This document shows, in pieces, positions 36,948-48,002 of a stretch of 64,000 bases of DNA. Within the stretch, counting starts at the first letter, position 1, and each line of letters starts with the position of its first letter. A program made the translations under genes and the position numbers. The DNA comes from Artocarpus heterophyllus (Eukaryota; Streptophyta; Magnoliopsida; Rosales; Moraceae). The DNA lies in contig CM046345.1 in NCBI GenBank assembly GCA_025403435.1, forward strand, positions 4,099,052-4,163,051. The letters run 5' to 3'. Below the pieces are notes generated by a model. It was not told the origin of the DNA and did no database searches. It was given only the letters and a program-made list of their open reading frames with translations.

Positions 36948-37968
36948 ATATGAGGCTTATATATTTATAGTTTCCAAAGACTATGCCAGCTCTGGCAATG
37001 GTCAGAGCCATAAATCATGCCCTTTTTGGGACTAAATAGATTGGACATTCCTCAAATGGTACACTGGGAAAGAATCAATAAGACTCAAAAAAGGGAAATG
37101 AAAAAAAAAATACAAATATTATTTTGGGTATCAAAACAAAAATTAATGATGTTGATGATGATAAGATTATTATTATTGTTGTTGTTGTTGTATTCAAGGA
37201 ACTGATTATGATAGTCCTGTTCATGTATATTTTCTAAAGGAAGAGTTGACTTTAAGAATCGATAATATTATTTTTTTAATATCTCTCTCTCTCTCTCATT
37301 TTAAATTTCTCTGTTGGTGTTTCCCTTAAAAAACAGGAAAGGAGTATGAAGTGAACCCCACATGGCCACATAATGTACTTTTGATCAATACTTTGGACCT
37401 GGTGCTCTCAATTATAAAGGAAATTCTTGATACTAAGTGTTTGTGTAAATGCCATACCTCTCTCTTTTTCCACGCCATTATTATCTTCTTTGGGGAAAAA
37501 AAAAAAAGGAACCATTTGCCTTTTATTTTCCAAAAGCTAAAGATTCCTGTATAGGGATCACGATGTGCTAGCTAGCTCTCATATATATTACATATTTTTG
37601 GCATAACAATGTCAAAGATCGATAATTAGGATATATTGACACTATGTTCAGTACTTGACATTTATATTTTTTCATGTGATTATCCCATATTATAATAAAG
37701 AAATATACATTGAGATAGTGATCTCTATAACAGCGGTTGGTCTTACAATAATGGATAATGCATTTAACTGCTTAAAATAGTTTAGCATTTCGGTTTGTGG
37801 AAATGGAATATATATTTTCCATTTTGAAGTACTTTTTTGGCCCCCCATTTTCACAAATATCTCTGAATTAGAAGATGAAAGGTTGCAATTTTCAGGCTAT
37901 ATATAATATTGATGATACATATTTATCTCAAAAAAATTGGTGCAGCCACTGCTTTTTTTTTTTTTTTT
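36948..37968. other. Intergenic and 3' flank of the NAC gene
   Basis: Holds short simple repeats: ATTATTATTGTTGTTGTTG near 37167-37190 and a CT run near 37281-37298. No gene is recognised. Confidence 0.5.
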
Positions 37969-39177
37969 TCATGGCATGCCCTCACTTGAAGACACCTCAT
38001 GATCGTGATCAGTGACATAGCAAGAACTCGAAGAAGACGACGACGACGGCGATATGGGACCCACATTGATCTCGCATCCCATGACAAGATCAAACAGTTT
38101 ATAAGGCTGATAATTATTAATATTCCCAACTCTTCTCACTTTGTTTTCCTTCCAATTCTGCTGATCAATCTCATCAATATTATTGATGTTGTTACTATTG
38201 TTTGTACTACTAGTACTTGATCTTTCCTTCAAAAATATGCGGCAGAGAACCCAATTATTTTCTGTTTGGCTTTGAGAAATCTGCAAAACAAACAAAAAAA
38301 AAAAACAAATAAATAAATTGAACATATGTAATAATATATCAATGATATGGTTACTAGATATGGAAATTAACTTTTTATCCATAAATGGACTAATATCATT
38401 TATTGTACCTGTGGGAAATTATTGCCAGTACTTTTAGTCTCTACATGAACAAGACTATATTCATGCATGAACCAATCAGTTCTAGAGCCATGAGGAGGTT
38501 TTCCTCTATAGAAAACTAGGGTCTTTCTCATCCCTACAATATGCTTCATTGTTGAAGACACAATCTTTTTATCTGACCCAGTTGCCTTCCAATACCCTGA
38601 ACTTGTCTTCCTGTTCGCTCTATTCGATCCGTTCCTATATTTCGCTTCCTTGTTGCTAAAAAAATACCTATCGTCTTCCATAATATCACCTTAAAAAACA
38701 TAGAAAATAAGAATTAATGAATACATTATTATCCTAAATGGTTACTAAGTTTCTGTTGATACTACAAGTCGGTTTAGTTCATAGGTTTGAATAGAAAAAT
38801 TTGAATGGAATTTTAATTTTTTGTATAAAAAAATTTAAACTGTGAGTCAAATCTGTGAGATATAGGTGATTAATTACCGGAACGAACAAAATTTTAGTTT
38901 TTGTATAAAAAAGTTTGAGCTATGATTCAAATCTGCGAGAAATACGTGATGAATTACCGGAACTAGGCAGATCCCAAGGATCATACTTGCACACATTTAT
39001 GTCGGGAATGATATGATCGGAAGAAGATGGCAAAGGGCATGAGAAGATTTTGCGTCTTAGATACTGAAAGACGAGCTCTTCATCCGTTGGCTGGAATCGG
39101 AAACCGGGTGGTAGTTTGATCACTCCATTGCTGTTCCTTGCAAAATTGAAGTACTTGTCCATATTGATGATGATCAA
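37969..39177 (-). CDS. NAC domain transcription factor, VNI2/NAC083-like
   Basis: Three minus-strand exons (39177-38958, 38689-38409, 38280-37969) join in phase to give 270 residues; starting at the second Met (39162) would give 265 and matches family starts (MD...) better. The NAC domain fills residues ~17-165: [19 protein letters not shown] (subdomain A), DPWDLP (B), [20 protein letters not shown] (C), [17 protein letters not shown] and [10 protein letters not shown] (D), NNWVLCRIF (E). The C-terminal part, the expected activation or repression region, has Asn-rich and Ser-rich runs (eight Ser). Nuclear DNA-binding regulator; the closest known type is VNI2/NAC083, tied to xylem vessel formation, ABA and leaf senescence. 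A TATATATA on the minus strand near 39350 is a candidate TATA box. Intron 1 has a duplicated exon-end segment. Confidence 0.92.
38818..38963 (-). repeat. Tandem duplication in NAC intron 1 including the exon 1 splice donor
   Basis: Two units of about 65-70 bases share TTTTTGTATAAAAAA.TTT, TCAAATCTG.GAGA and, on the plus strand, ATTACCGGAAC. The right unit contains the real junction (minus strand GTTCCG|GTAATT); the left unit has the same GTTCCG|GTAATT at about 38874-38885. Confidence 0.8.
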
Positions 39178-41792
39178 AAGCTAGAAAAAATGAAAAAAAA
39201 AAAAGGAAAACAAAATAAAAGAGACCCTTTTTGATATGATAATTTGAATATTATTCGATGAAGGTTAGTAACACTTGCTTGCTATATTTTTGTCAAACCT
39301 AAAAAGGAAAGTTTCAAGCAATGGATGTTTAGTATTTATGGAGTTGTTCTATATATATAGGAGGTGACTTAGCCAAGTTCTGACTTGATAAGAGATTTTT
39401 GGCTTTAGTTTTGATAATAAAAAAAATATAATAATGTTGATATGTGAAATAAGATTTTGTAATAAAGATCATGATCAGGAGCGGGAAAAGATAGCGTATA
39501 TATGCGACAAGACTTTTTACTATCTATTGATTGTTTACGTTTCATTCTTTAACGTTAAAAATTGAAAGCTTAGTTAAAGATATCTATTATTGCTTCTTCT
39601 TTTTTTGTATAATTATTTTGTTTTCTTTTTTAATGTGTGTACTTCTTACCTCTGTAGTAAAGATACGTAATGGAGTTTCGTAACTGGGTTGAATTATATA
39701 TATATATATATATGTATGTATATTTTGTTCTTGTTGAAGTGCCAGGTGAATGATAGGTGAACGAGCAAGTGATGATAACTGCCCAAAAAAAAAAAGTACA
39801 TTAAGTGTGTGATATAGAGTGAGAATTATTGACGTTAATTTGATTTTTGTGGAAGATCTCTTCAATGTTAATAAATGTCTTTTAGTCCAATCCAAAATTC
39901 AATACGTAGGTCTAATATTAAATATATCATACATATACACACGCGCTTATAGAAAAATTACAACAAATAGCTAACACAGTTTCGATTCATGTTGGCGCAG
40001 TTTTAAAAACATTTAAGTATATAACATTTCTACAATCACATGTTTTTTTTTTAACATTTGAATTTTTAATTTTACATCATCTTTCTTTTTCTTTTTCTTT
40101 TTGTTTTTCGTTTTCTTTCTATTGCTTCATGTTTATCTTTATATTATTCTATATAAATTTTTTTAAATTAAATGGGCTATTTTCTAAATACTATTATATT
40201 AGAGTCTATTTATTTTTATTTCCAATTGATAATAGCCTAATTTTCTCCTTCTCCCCTTATTATATAGAATCTTGGTATCTTATGATTTAGTGCTTCTTCA
40301 TATTCGTGTTCAAAAAATCTCATTTAGATGCCCTATTGTTTAAGAAAGTGTCATCTCATAACCAAGCCCTTTTATTGAGACATGAAAATAGTTTATCCTT
40401 TTAGACTAAAAACGTTTTTATAAGAAAATACATACAATTCAATTTTTTGGACATAGCGAAGAACTTTTCTTGTTTTATTTTTTTCAAAAAAATTGTGTTT
40501 TTCCTTTTAATTTGTTTCTACCAATATACAAGTGTTAAAATACAAGATATCATGTTGAAACTTTAGCCAAAAAAAAAAAAAACTGAATTTTTCCACCCTT
40601 GGCAATGGTAAAGAGAAGTCATAGGTACGTCATGCTTATGCAATTCTCCACAAGGGAGGGAAAAGCATAAAAACAAGCAATAATATTATAAAAAAAAAAC
40701 ATGATTAGGTTTTTGGGATAGTGAAGGGTGTCTCTAACATGCATGCTGTAAACAAGGCCTTACATTCTATATAAACAGCTTCTAGTCATTACATAATAAG
40801 GATTTTTGGACTTTCAGCAAAATGAAGAAAGAAAGAAAGAAAGAAAGCAAAGTCTTGGGATTATATATATTTATATATACTCATTTTTTTTAAAAAAAAA
40901 GCAGTAAGATTTTTTTCCCTAGAAAAGAAGATGATATTACCCCTTGTAAAAATTCCTTTCTACAAAGGAGGGGGCTATATATTGCTATTTTTTTCGGTAG
41001 ATTCTGATGAAGAGGGAATTTTAATTTAAGCTTTGTTTTTTTTTTTTTTAACTAGAACGTTGAGAAGAGACATTTATAAGCTCAAGTAGTAGTTAGTATT
41101 TTACAAAGTGTATACATATATATATATATATTTACAAATTATACATATATATATATATATATGTTTAATGCATCTTCAAAAAATTGTCACGAGACGCAAA
41201 GCTGTTGGGTTAAATCCTGCAGACTGTTAAAATCCATTGTTTAATATAATATTAAACTAAAACATGAAAAGAAAAGAGCTCTTTTCTACTTACTTTTGAC
41301 AACAAACGTTCACGCAAATGACTCAGCTAAGTTTCTTAAGAAACTTAAACGACGTATATAATAATATCCCCTAACCCTACACGTTAGTTTCCTCCGACCA
41401 AAAAGAAAGATTATGTTGAATAATTATTAACTAAAGCTAATAACCTGAATCTTTGATGCGCTTTTTTATACACACAATTTTATTTTTCTTTTCTTTTCTC
41501 GGAAAATTTTCTGCTCAACTTTTTCTGAGTCGTTTGGCTAATTTAGTTTTAAGTACAACTACTTTCTATGAATACTTATGGATAGATGACTCAGAAAGTT
41601 CCCTGGCACTTGGTACTCTTTTGTGGGGTATTGCTTTTGAATTTCATTACTAGTACTCTTTCTTATGAGCTTCTCCTAATAACATTTGAATGAACATTCA
41701 TAAAGATTCATTTTTTTTACAAGTATAAAGGCTAAACCTTTACAAAGGTATAGTCAACTATCGGATCGGTACCTTTCTTCATTGCTAAGATG

Positions 41793-41831
<39 letters not shown>

Positions 41832-44379
41832 CATGCACTAATGTGGTCCAAAAGATGCTTCCCACCCGTAGAAAGCAGCACCCATTTTTGTCTTTGCAAA
41901 TTGCAGGCCTTTGCTTCAGAGTACAGTAACATGGTTTTATATACATGTAGGCGGTTTGGAAAACTAATTCCAACTAATGAACAGTATAAAACTCTAACTT
42001 ATTACAATAAATTGTTATAATATAAAGGTTTCATATACTACAGTTCTTAAACTTAAAACTTTAGCTCTAACTAAAGTTTCAAACGGCTTAATAGTTGTTA
42101 TAGTCCATCGGATGGACGGCCCATATCCAAATGTAATATAGAAAAGAAAAGGACATAACGTAACAATAGTGATGTTTAGTCATAACATAATAGTATTAAA
42201 TGTCATATTGATTATGTTACGCCTCTTCAACATCAGTGTTACGTTCAATAACTATCATTACATGTTTTGCTTCTATATGTTATGTTAAATGGACCGTTCA
42301 TTCAGATGGACTATAGCAAAAGCCTATATATATATATATATATATGTATTTGTTATTTATTAATAAATGTAGCCTTTCATTGTTATATCGGGTTTTTACA
42401 CATGGGTATCTCATTTATACCCCTCTTTTTTCTTTACAACCTTGAATCATGGACGTCCCTTTCCTCTAGGTAAGGACAAATAAGGGTGGAAACATTTATA
42501 TATGACTATATTATATATAAAGAATAAAATCTTTATCATATTTAGAAGAACTTATTCGTTAGGGTTTTGAGATATAAAGCTTCTCCTGTTTGATTCTTTC
42601 TTTGTCTTGGAATGGACGGCCAATATTGGACCAAATAAAAATTAAGGTTGTGATAGGAGAAGCAATGCATATATACCAAATATTAATACCATTCTATAAT
42701 GTGAGATCTTGGAATTTGGGTATCATGTGAGATAATATGAAAAAAGTTTGACATGACTAACATTTGCCTTTTAAAGCACCTTTTTTTTTCGTTCTTAAAG
42801 AAAAGTTGATATATGCTTAATGCATAAGAAAGTTGGTCAATATTAAAGAGCTTCCCTTGTTTAAGATTTTTCGCACATAGATTTTGCTTCCATGTAGCTT
42901 TCATGATCACAAATTATTATCTTCTTGCTATCCCAAAATCCATCCACTAAGAACTTCACAATCAAATCTTGCATGGACAGTACTGAACTCCATATATACA
43001 ATACCTAAACTCGCTTGCTCGACAGCTAAAACAAACATTTGCTAGCCTCCAATGCAATACTAAATTGATATGTTAATGCCAAATTTTGGTAATTGATTGT
43101 AAAAATACTCTCTGATGCAGTTTACTATTTAGTACCAAATTTTCCTTAATTGATACAGTAACTTTTTCTTTCGATCATCACAGCATTTCATCTTTAAATT
43201 GTTTTATTAAAAGTTTGCTTCTACAAATTTCAAGATTAATAATTATAACAAAAAGTAAATATAGCATTTAAAATAATACATTGAAAAATAAAACAAAATA
43301 GTACATCAAATATGTTATTTTCATACATTTTGAAGGCAAATATAACTTAAATAGTATTGGCATTTGCATTAAAAAATGGTCTTATAAACTGCAAATTTTA
43401 TTTCATGATGAAAATCAGAGCAAAAAAATAAAATTTAAAACGGTGGTTTCTCAAAAAGAAAATAATAATGATGATGATGATGATTATATAAAGGTTATTA
43501 CATTGGGTGTAGTCAATTTGAGAAATACTGTTTATCTGGTATTGTTTTTCTATTTTATCACTTTTATGAAAAAGTTTAAAACATACCGCTTTTAATAAAT
43601 ATAAAGATGTTATTGTTCTAAATATTTTAGGTTAGGTGTTAAGACAAATATGTATTATCTAAAAGTATTTTAGTTTTTTTAGTTAAAAAATAGTATGAAT
43701 CAAAGAGAGGAGAAAAAATAGAAGAACTCAATAGTAGTAGTAAAAAAATGATATATTACCTAATTTTGGTTAGGAATTTCCAAGGTTCAATTTGAGAAAT
43801 ATCATTTCTGTACGAATGCTTTCAATTTTCCACTTCCATGAGAAAGTTTGACACATATTATTTTTAAAAGGGGAATTTTCATAAATAATATCTTTGAAGA
43901 TTTACTTTTTATAAATGTCAAACATGTTCATTTGTGAAATAACTTAACATATAATATCAATGATATGGTAACATATACCTTTTTAAGTAGGACATAAATA
44001 AACACAATTTTAAAAAATATGACATAACATGTAATTTTTTCTTTTTAAAGAGTATAAAAACATAATTACTTACAAGTATTTTGGGTTAAGGAAGCAAAAC
44101 AGGTCCCTATTTAGTGGTGGATTTATTTTGGTTTTTGTTTTTAGAAAAATTTGAAAATGAAAATGTTTTGAGAAATATGTTAGGGTTGTTTTTGAAATTA
44201 TATTTAGTTGTATATAGTGGTATATTTTTAAACACAAATATTTTTTAATAAAAAGTTATTAATATAAATAAGACCCAAAATTTAATTAAGAACTAATTAT
44301 CAATATATTAATAATTTTTTATATCATTAAGAAAACAAAGAGGAAGTCAAGTTCCTCTTCTTTGCTCCTGTGAGGCCAG

Positions 44380-44830
44380 AAGCCAGCGATGGTGAGAGCT
44401 ACGACGATGGACTCAATAGACCTAGACCCACCCCTCTACGGCCCTGTCGTAGATCGACGACACTCTGGGATGACAGCTGCAATCAATAGAGATTCGGTGG
44501 GCTGGCGGCAATCGACGAAGATCACGTAGTAAGGGGCCGCATGTGACGATTTGCAGTGATGAGCTTCGTCGGAGATGGAGATGGCTTCAACAAGATCTTT
44601 TGGTGGGCATGTCTTGACGAGATCGCCGAAGATTCGTTGCTAGCCTTGGGCTGTAGTTGGGGTTGGTGGGTTACGTGTGGGATTCACCAGAGGTGGGTTC
44701 AATGAGCGGGGGAGTTCTAACAAGATTGCCAGAGATCTGTCACCGGCGTTGGGCTATGGTTGGGGTCGGCCGGTTGTGGGTGGGTTTCGCTAGAGATAAG
44801 AGGGTGGGAAGAGAATGAGGGAGGGGGCTG
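44380..44830. repeat. GC-rich island with a degenerate ~105-bp tandem repeat
   Basis: Two units at about 44618-44695 and 44722-44795 share AGAT(C/T)GCC, TTGGGCT(G/A)TAGTTGGGGT-like and GTGGG(A/T) blocks. The island is flanked by T/A-rich ends that look weakly inverted (TTGGTTTTTGTTTTTAG near 44130 against the complement of CAAAAACAAAACCAAAC near 45015). This is compatible with a non-autonomous transposon holding GC-rich cargo. Confidence 0.35.
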
Positions 44831-45402
44831 TGGGTTGGTCAAGAAACAAAGAAAAGGAAAACAAAAAATAAAAACAATTTTTTTTTTGTTTTCAAAAGTT
44901 AAGGAAATCTGGGGTCTTTCAAAATTATTTTCACAAACTTTTAACTAAACATTGTTTTAAAAATATTTTCATTTTTTGTGCTTTTGAAAGTAGGAAAAAA
45001 CACTCCAAAAACAAAACCAAACAATTTCGTATTATTTAAGGGTGTATTGATCTTGTATCTAAGAGAACTTACACGAATTTAAGAAAGAAAGAAAATACTA
45101 GAAGACAACAGTGAAAGGTGAAAGAGTGGCTACAACCACCTGCTCCTTGATGAAATCAAATAAAAGAGAAGATCATTCCTGGTGAGAATGTCTAGAAAGA
45201 TTTATGACCGATGGATCTGGTACTGGATAATTGATTCATTGTTTCGCCCCTCCCGGTCAGTGTCAGAGCAAAGAAGATCCATTTCATCTGCATCCCTTCA
45301 CTCCGCAGCTATTGACTCAGCTCTTACAGAAGGAGTTGTGAAAGAAAAAGCGGCACATTCATTTCAGTCTATGACAATTTCTCACAAGTGAAAGACTACA
45401 TA

Positions 45403-45549
45403 TGGGCCTGGCCCATTTGAAAACCCCATCTTGATTTGGACACTTGGCCCACCCAACAGCCTCATATTTGATCTTCGTGTCGTTCATTCCTCTGAGGCGT
45501 TTGTTTTTCTTGTTAGGGTTTTAAGAGCGTCTCCGAAGCTTTAGGGTTT
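45403..45549 (+). promoter_or_regulatory. TIM8 promoter: site II (TGGGCC) and telo-box motifs
   Basis: A 13-base palindrome TGGGCCTGGCCCA at 45403-45415 and TGGCCCA at 45444-45450 match TCP-bound site II elements. TTAGGGTTT occurs at 45513-45521 and 45541-45549. This pairing is well known for plant genes for mitochondrial, ribosomal and cell-growth proteins. The first telo-box lies 55 bases before the ATG. Confidence 0.75.
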
Positions 45550-45567
45550 TACTGACAATTAACCGCC

Positions 45568-47108
45568 ATGGATCCTTCAGCTCTCAACAGCCCCGAATTG
45601 CTTCAGTTCATCAATGTAAGTTCCTGTCTTGTCCTTTAATCCTATCGTCATTTTCGATTCCTTCAAAACCTCAAGAAAAAAAAATAATGAATTAAATTTT
45701 TTTTTTAGTCAACAGATGGACAGATTGCAAATTTTGTATTTTATTTTTTTGGGTTTTAGTGTTTTGTATAATGTTAATTTAAGAAACTGGATTTTAGTGA
45801 TTTTCTTTTTTTTTTTTTGCTCTGTATCTGATTTACACAGATTGTCATTTCATAGGGTTTTAACATTTCTTTTTTTTTTTTTTTAATTTTTGATTTCCAA
45901 AAAGTTCTATATGTATGTGGTAGTTGGAATAAAGTTTCAAGAGTATGTATATACACATGAAAATTCATTTTTTGTCTTCATGAAAGATTCATTGAATTGG
46001 ATTCTAAATTCGCTCAAAACTTTTTTTTTTAATTAGCTTCATATTCATATTATTTATAAGTTTGCACGAGCCAAAAGTTGACAACTTTCTTAGTATTAGA
46101 CACAACAATGGAACTTAGGATTATATTGCTTGTTTAAAGATTCTGTCTTTTGGGTAAGTAATTGAGTTTCAAATTTTCATAGAGAAACCATTGGGCTCTA
46201 AAGTTTGGCCGTTTAGGGAGTGGCTTGTCAAGGATTTTCTTTATGCTTTTGATGATGGAATTCGGTTTCCTTCTTACCGAAAGAATATTCCCAAGTGTAG
46301 AAGCCGGTCTATTTCATAGCAATAGCCAATAAGTGCTATTACAAGCTCTGTCCTTTGGCCTCGGAGTTGTCAATTTAGGGCTTACCGTTCTTTTTGCGCA
46401 ACAGTAATTGTCTATAACGTTTGAGCGAGATCCAAACGATATCTCTCCTTAGCCGCTTAGTGTTGATTCTTCAATAATGTTAAATGTTTTCGTTGACAAA
46501 GTGAGAGAAAGAACTTTGATCATTTGGGGTAGAACCTATCCTGTAAAACTCTTCTCAATCATTGGTTTTATTTGCTTTTGCTTTTAATGGTATTATTGAA
46601 ATGAATCCCTCCACACTTCAGTAAAACAAGTACACAAACTATAACACGAAAAATTTACTACCACTCTTTTGCTTGCACACACGCTTGTATGTGATGTAAC
46701 CTTCCATCGTTTTCACCTAATTCATGAATTCAAGTTTTTCTTAAAGCTTTGTGTTTCTCAGTTGAAATGCACAATTGGAGGTTTTTTCTAAACGATTCTG
46801 CTTTTCATATCTAGTAAAGCTTGATGCTTAACCCCTTTTTATTTGATGTATAAAATACATGTTCTGTTATCTTAAGCTTTTTGTTTGACTTTTCTTTGCA
46901 AAATTCTTTTACCATGCAGCAAGAAAAGGAAAGAGCCATGATCAACGAGATGGTGGCAAAGCTCACAACTGTGTGCTGGGACAAGTGCATCACCGGTACT
47001 CCGGGGAGCAAATTCAGCTCAAGCGAGCAATCCTGCCTATCAAACTGCGCTCGGCGCTATTTGGATATGAGCGCATTGATCATGAAACGTTTCCAGAACA
47101 TGCAATGA
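45568..47108 (+). CDS. TIM8: Mitochondrial import inner membrane translocase subunit TIM8
   Basis: Two exons, 45568-45615 and 46920-47108, joined in phase across a 1,304-base intron, encode 78 residues, the usual length for TIM8. The twin CX3C motif is present at Cys35/Cys39 (CWDKC) and Cys55/Cys59 (CLSNC), with the typical spacing; these form two disulfides in the intermembrane space. Small TIM8 proteins, with TIM13, chaperone hydrophobic precursors across the intermembrane space to TIM22 or SAM. They have no cleavable presequence and are imported by the MIA40 relay. The start MDPSALNSPELLQFIN and the tail MSALIMKRF are family-like. Nothing looks damaged. Confidence 0.95.
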
Positions 47109-48002
47109 AGTTTTAGGAGGTTTTGATATGCCCAAATTTACATGGAAAGATTTGTTTCTTTTTTGGGGCCTCTGTGATGAGTCAAATCAAATATGTTTGA
47201 CATATTTGTAATCTTGAATCTTATTATTTTCCCTGAAACCATTTGTATTGGGATGTCTTTTTTACCTTACCGGCACTGAATCTATAAAGTCCATAATTTT
47301 TCGTGTTCAAATTTGTGAGTGGTAGCTTCTTGTAATCGCCTGATAAGTCTCAACTTTCATTTGATTAATCATTGGGTAGTTCCCCAAAAATAAATGCAGT
47401 TTTGGTGCAATTAGTAATAGAAAATGTTTCCACCCGGCCTGTGCGTGTGTTGGAATCATGGTTTTTTTACCTGAAATCGGAATCATCATTCGAGTAAAAT
47501 TGGGTTATATTTTTCCAATTTTGTTGGTGGTTCCCGGAACTTCGATGGATAACAGGGACAGATGGGGAGCGGGACGTTAATAGTGATCCCTTTTTAATTA
47601 GGAAAAAAAATTGTACAAAAGATGACGATTTAACCAATAAAGGCACACTATTACTTGCAAAAGAATCAACTGCCCAAGAGCACGTCTTAAAAACAACAAA
47701 AAACCTCGTCCTTAAAACCCCAGTTTTCAAAAGCTTCTAATTGCTAAGCACTTCGCTCAAAATCAACACCACCAACTTTAGATTTACATCATTTGCACTA
47801 TAAATAGTTTCTCTCTCGTCCCTTACAATTCATGCCGTCTTGCTGGTTTTCTGTACACATCTAGGAACTGGACTGAGATTGTTCGGTTTCTGTTTGGAAG
47901 TTTGCATTCCCTCCCTCGGTGACACGCCTTGAGTCTCCTACTCCAGAAGCCAAAGCAAGAATCTCAGGAGATATATTCAAGCTCCCACTTCTCCTTCCCC
48001 AA
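47109..48002. other. Convergent 3' flanks of TIM8 (+) and the S-acyltransferase gene (-)
   Basis: The two genes point at each other. 47861-48043 (-) holds a frame ([19 protein letters not shown]) that continues the S-acyltransferase family tail in a shifted phase. The rest is presumably 3' UTR. Confidence 0.6.

Larger units (their letters stand above)
39178..45567. other. Large intergenic region with simple repeats; no gene supported
   Basis: AT-rich. Contains a TA repeat near 39694-39712, a GAAA repeat at 40825-40848, TA tracts at 41115-41131 and 41144-41162, a 35-base T run at 41797-41831, a short palindromic family copy near 42011-42045 and another TA tract near 42328-42346. A GC-rich island lies at 44380-44830. 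A 66-codon frame from an ATG at 45188 to 45391 (SVSEQRRSISSASLHSAAID...) has more protein-like composition than its neighbours, but I cannot assign it. Confidence 0.5.

Noticed and set aside
45188..45391. Frame with SVSEQRRSISSASLHSAAID
   Set aside because: Composition is protein-like, but I find no family, splice partners or homologous neighbour; it may be an exon remnant.
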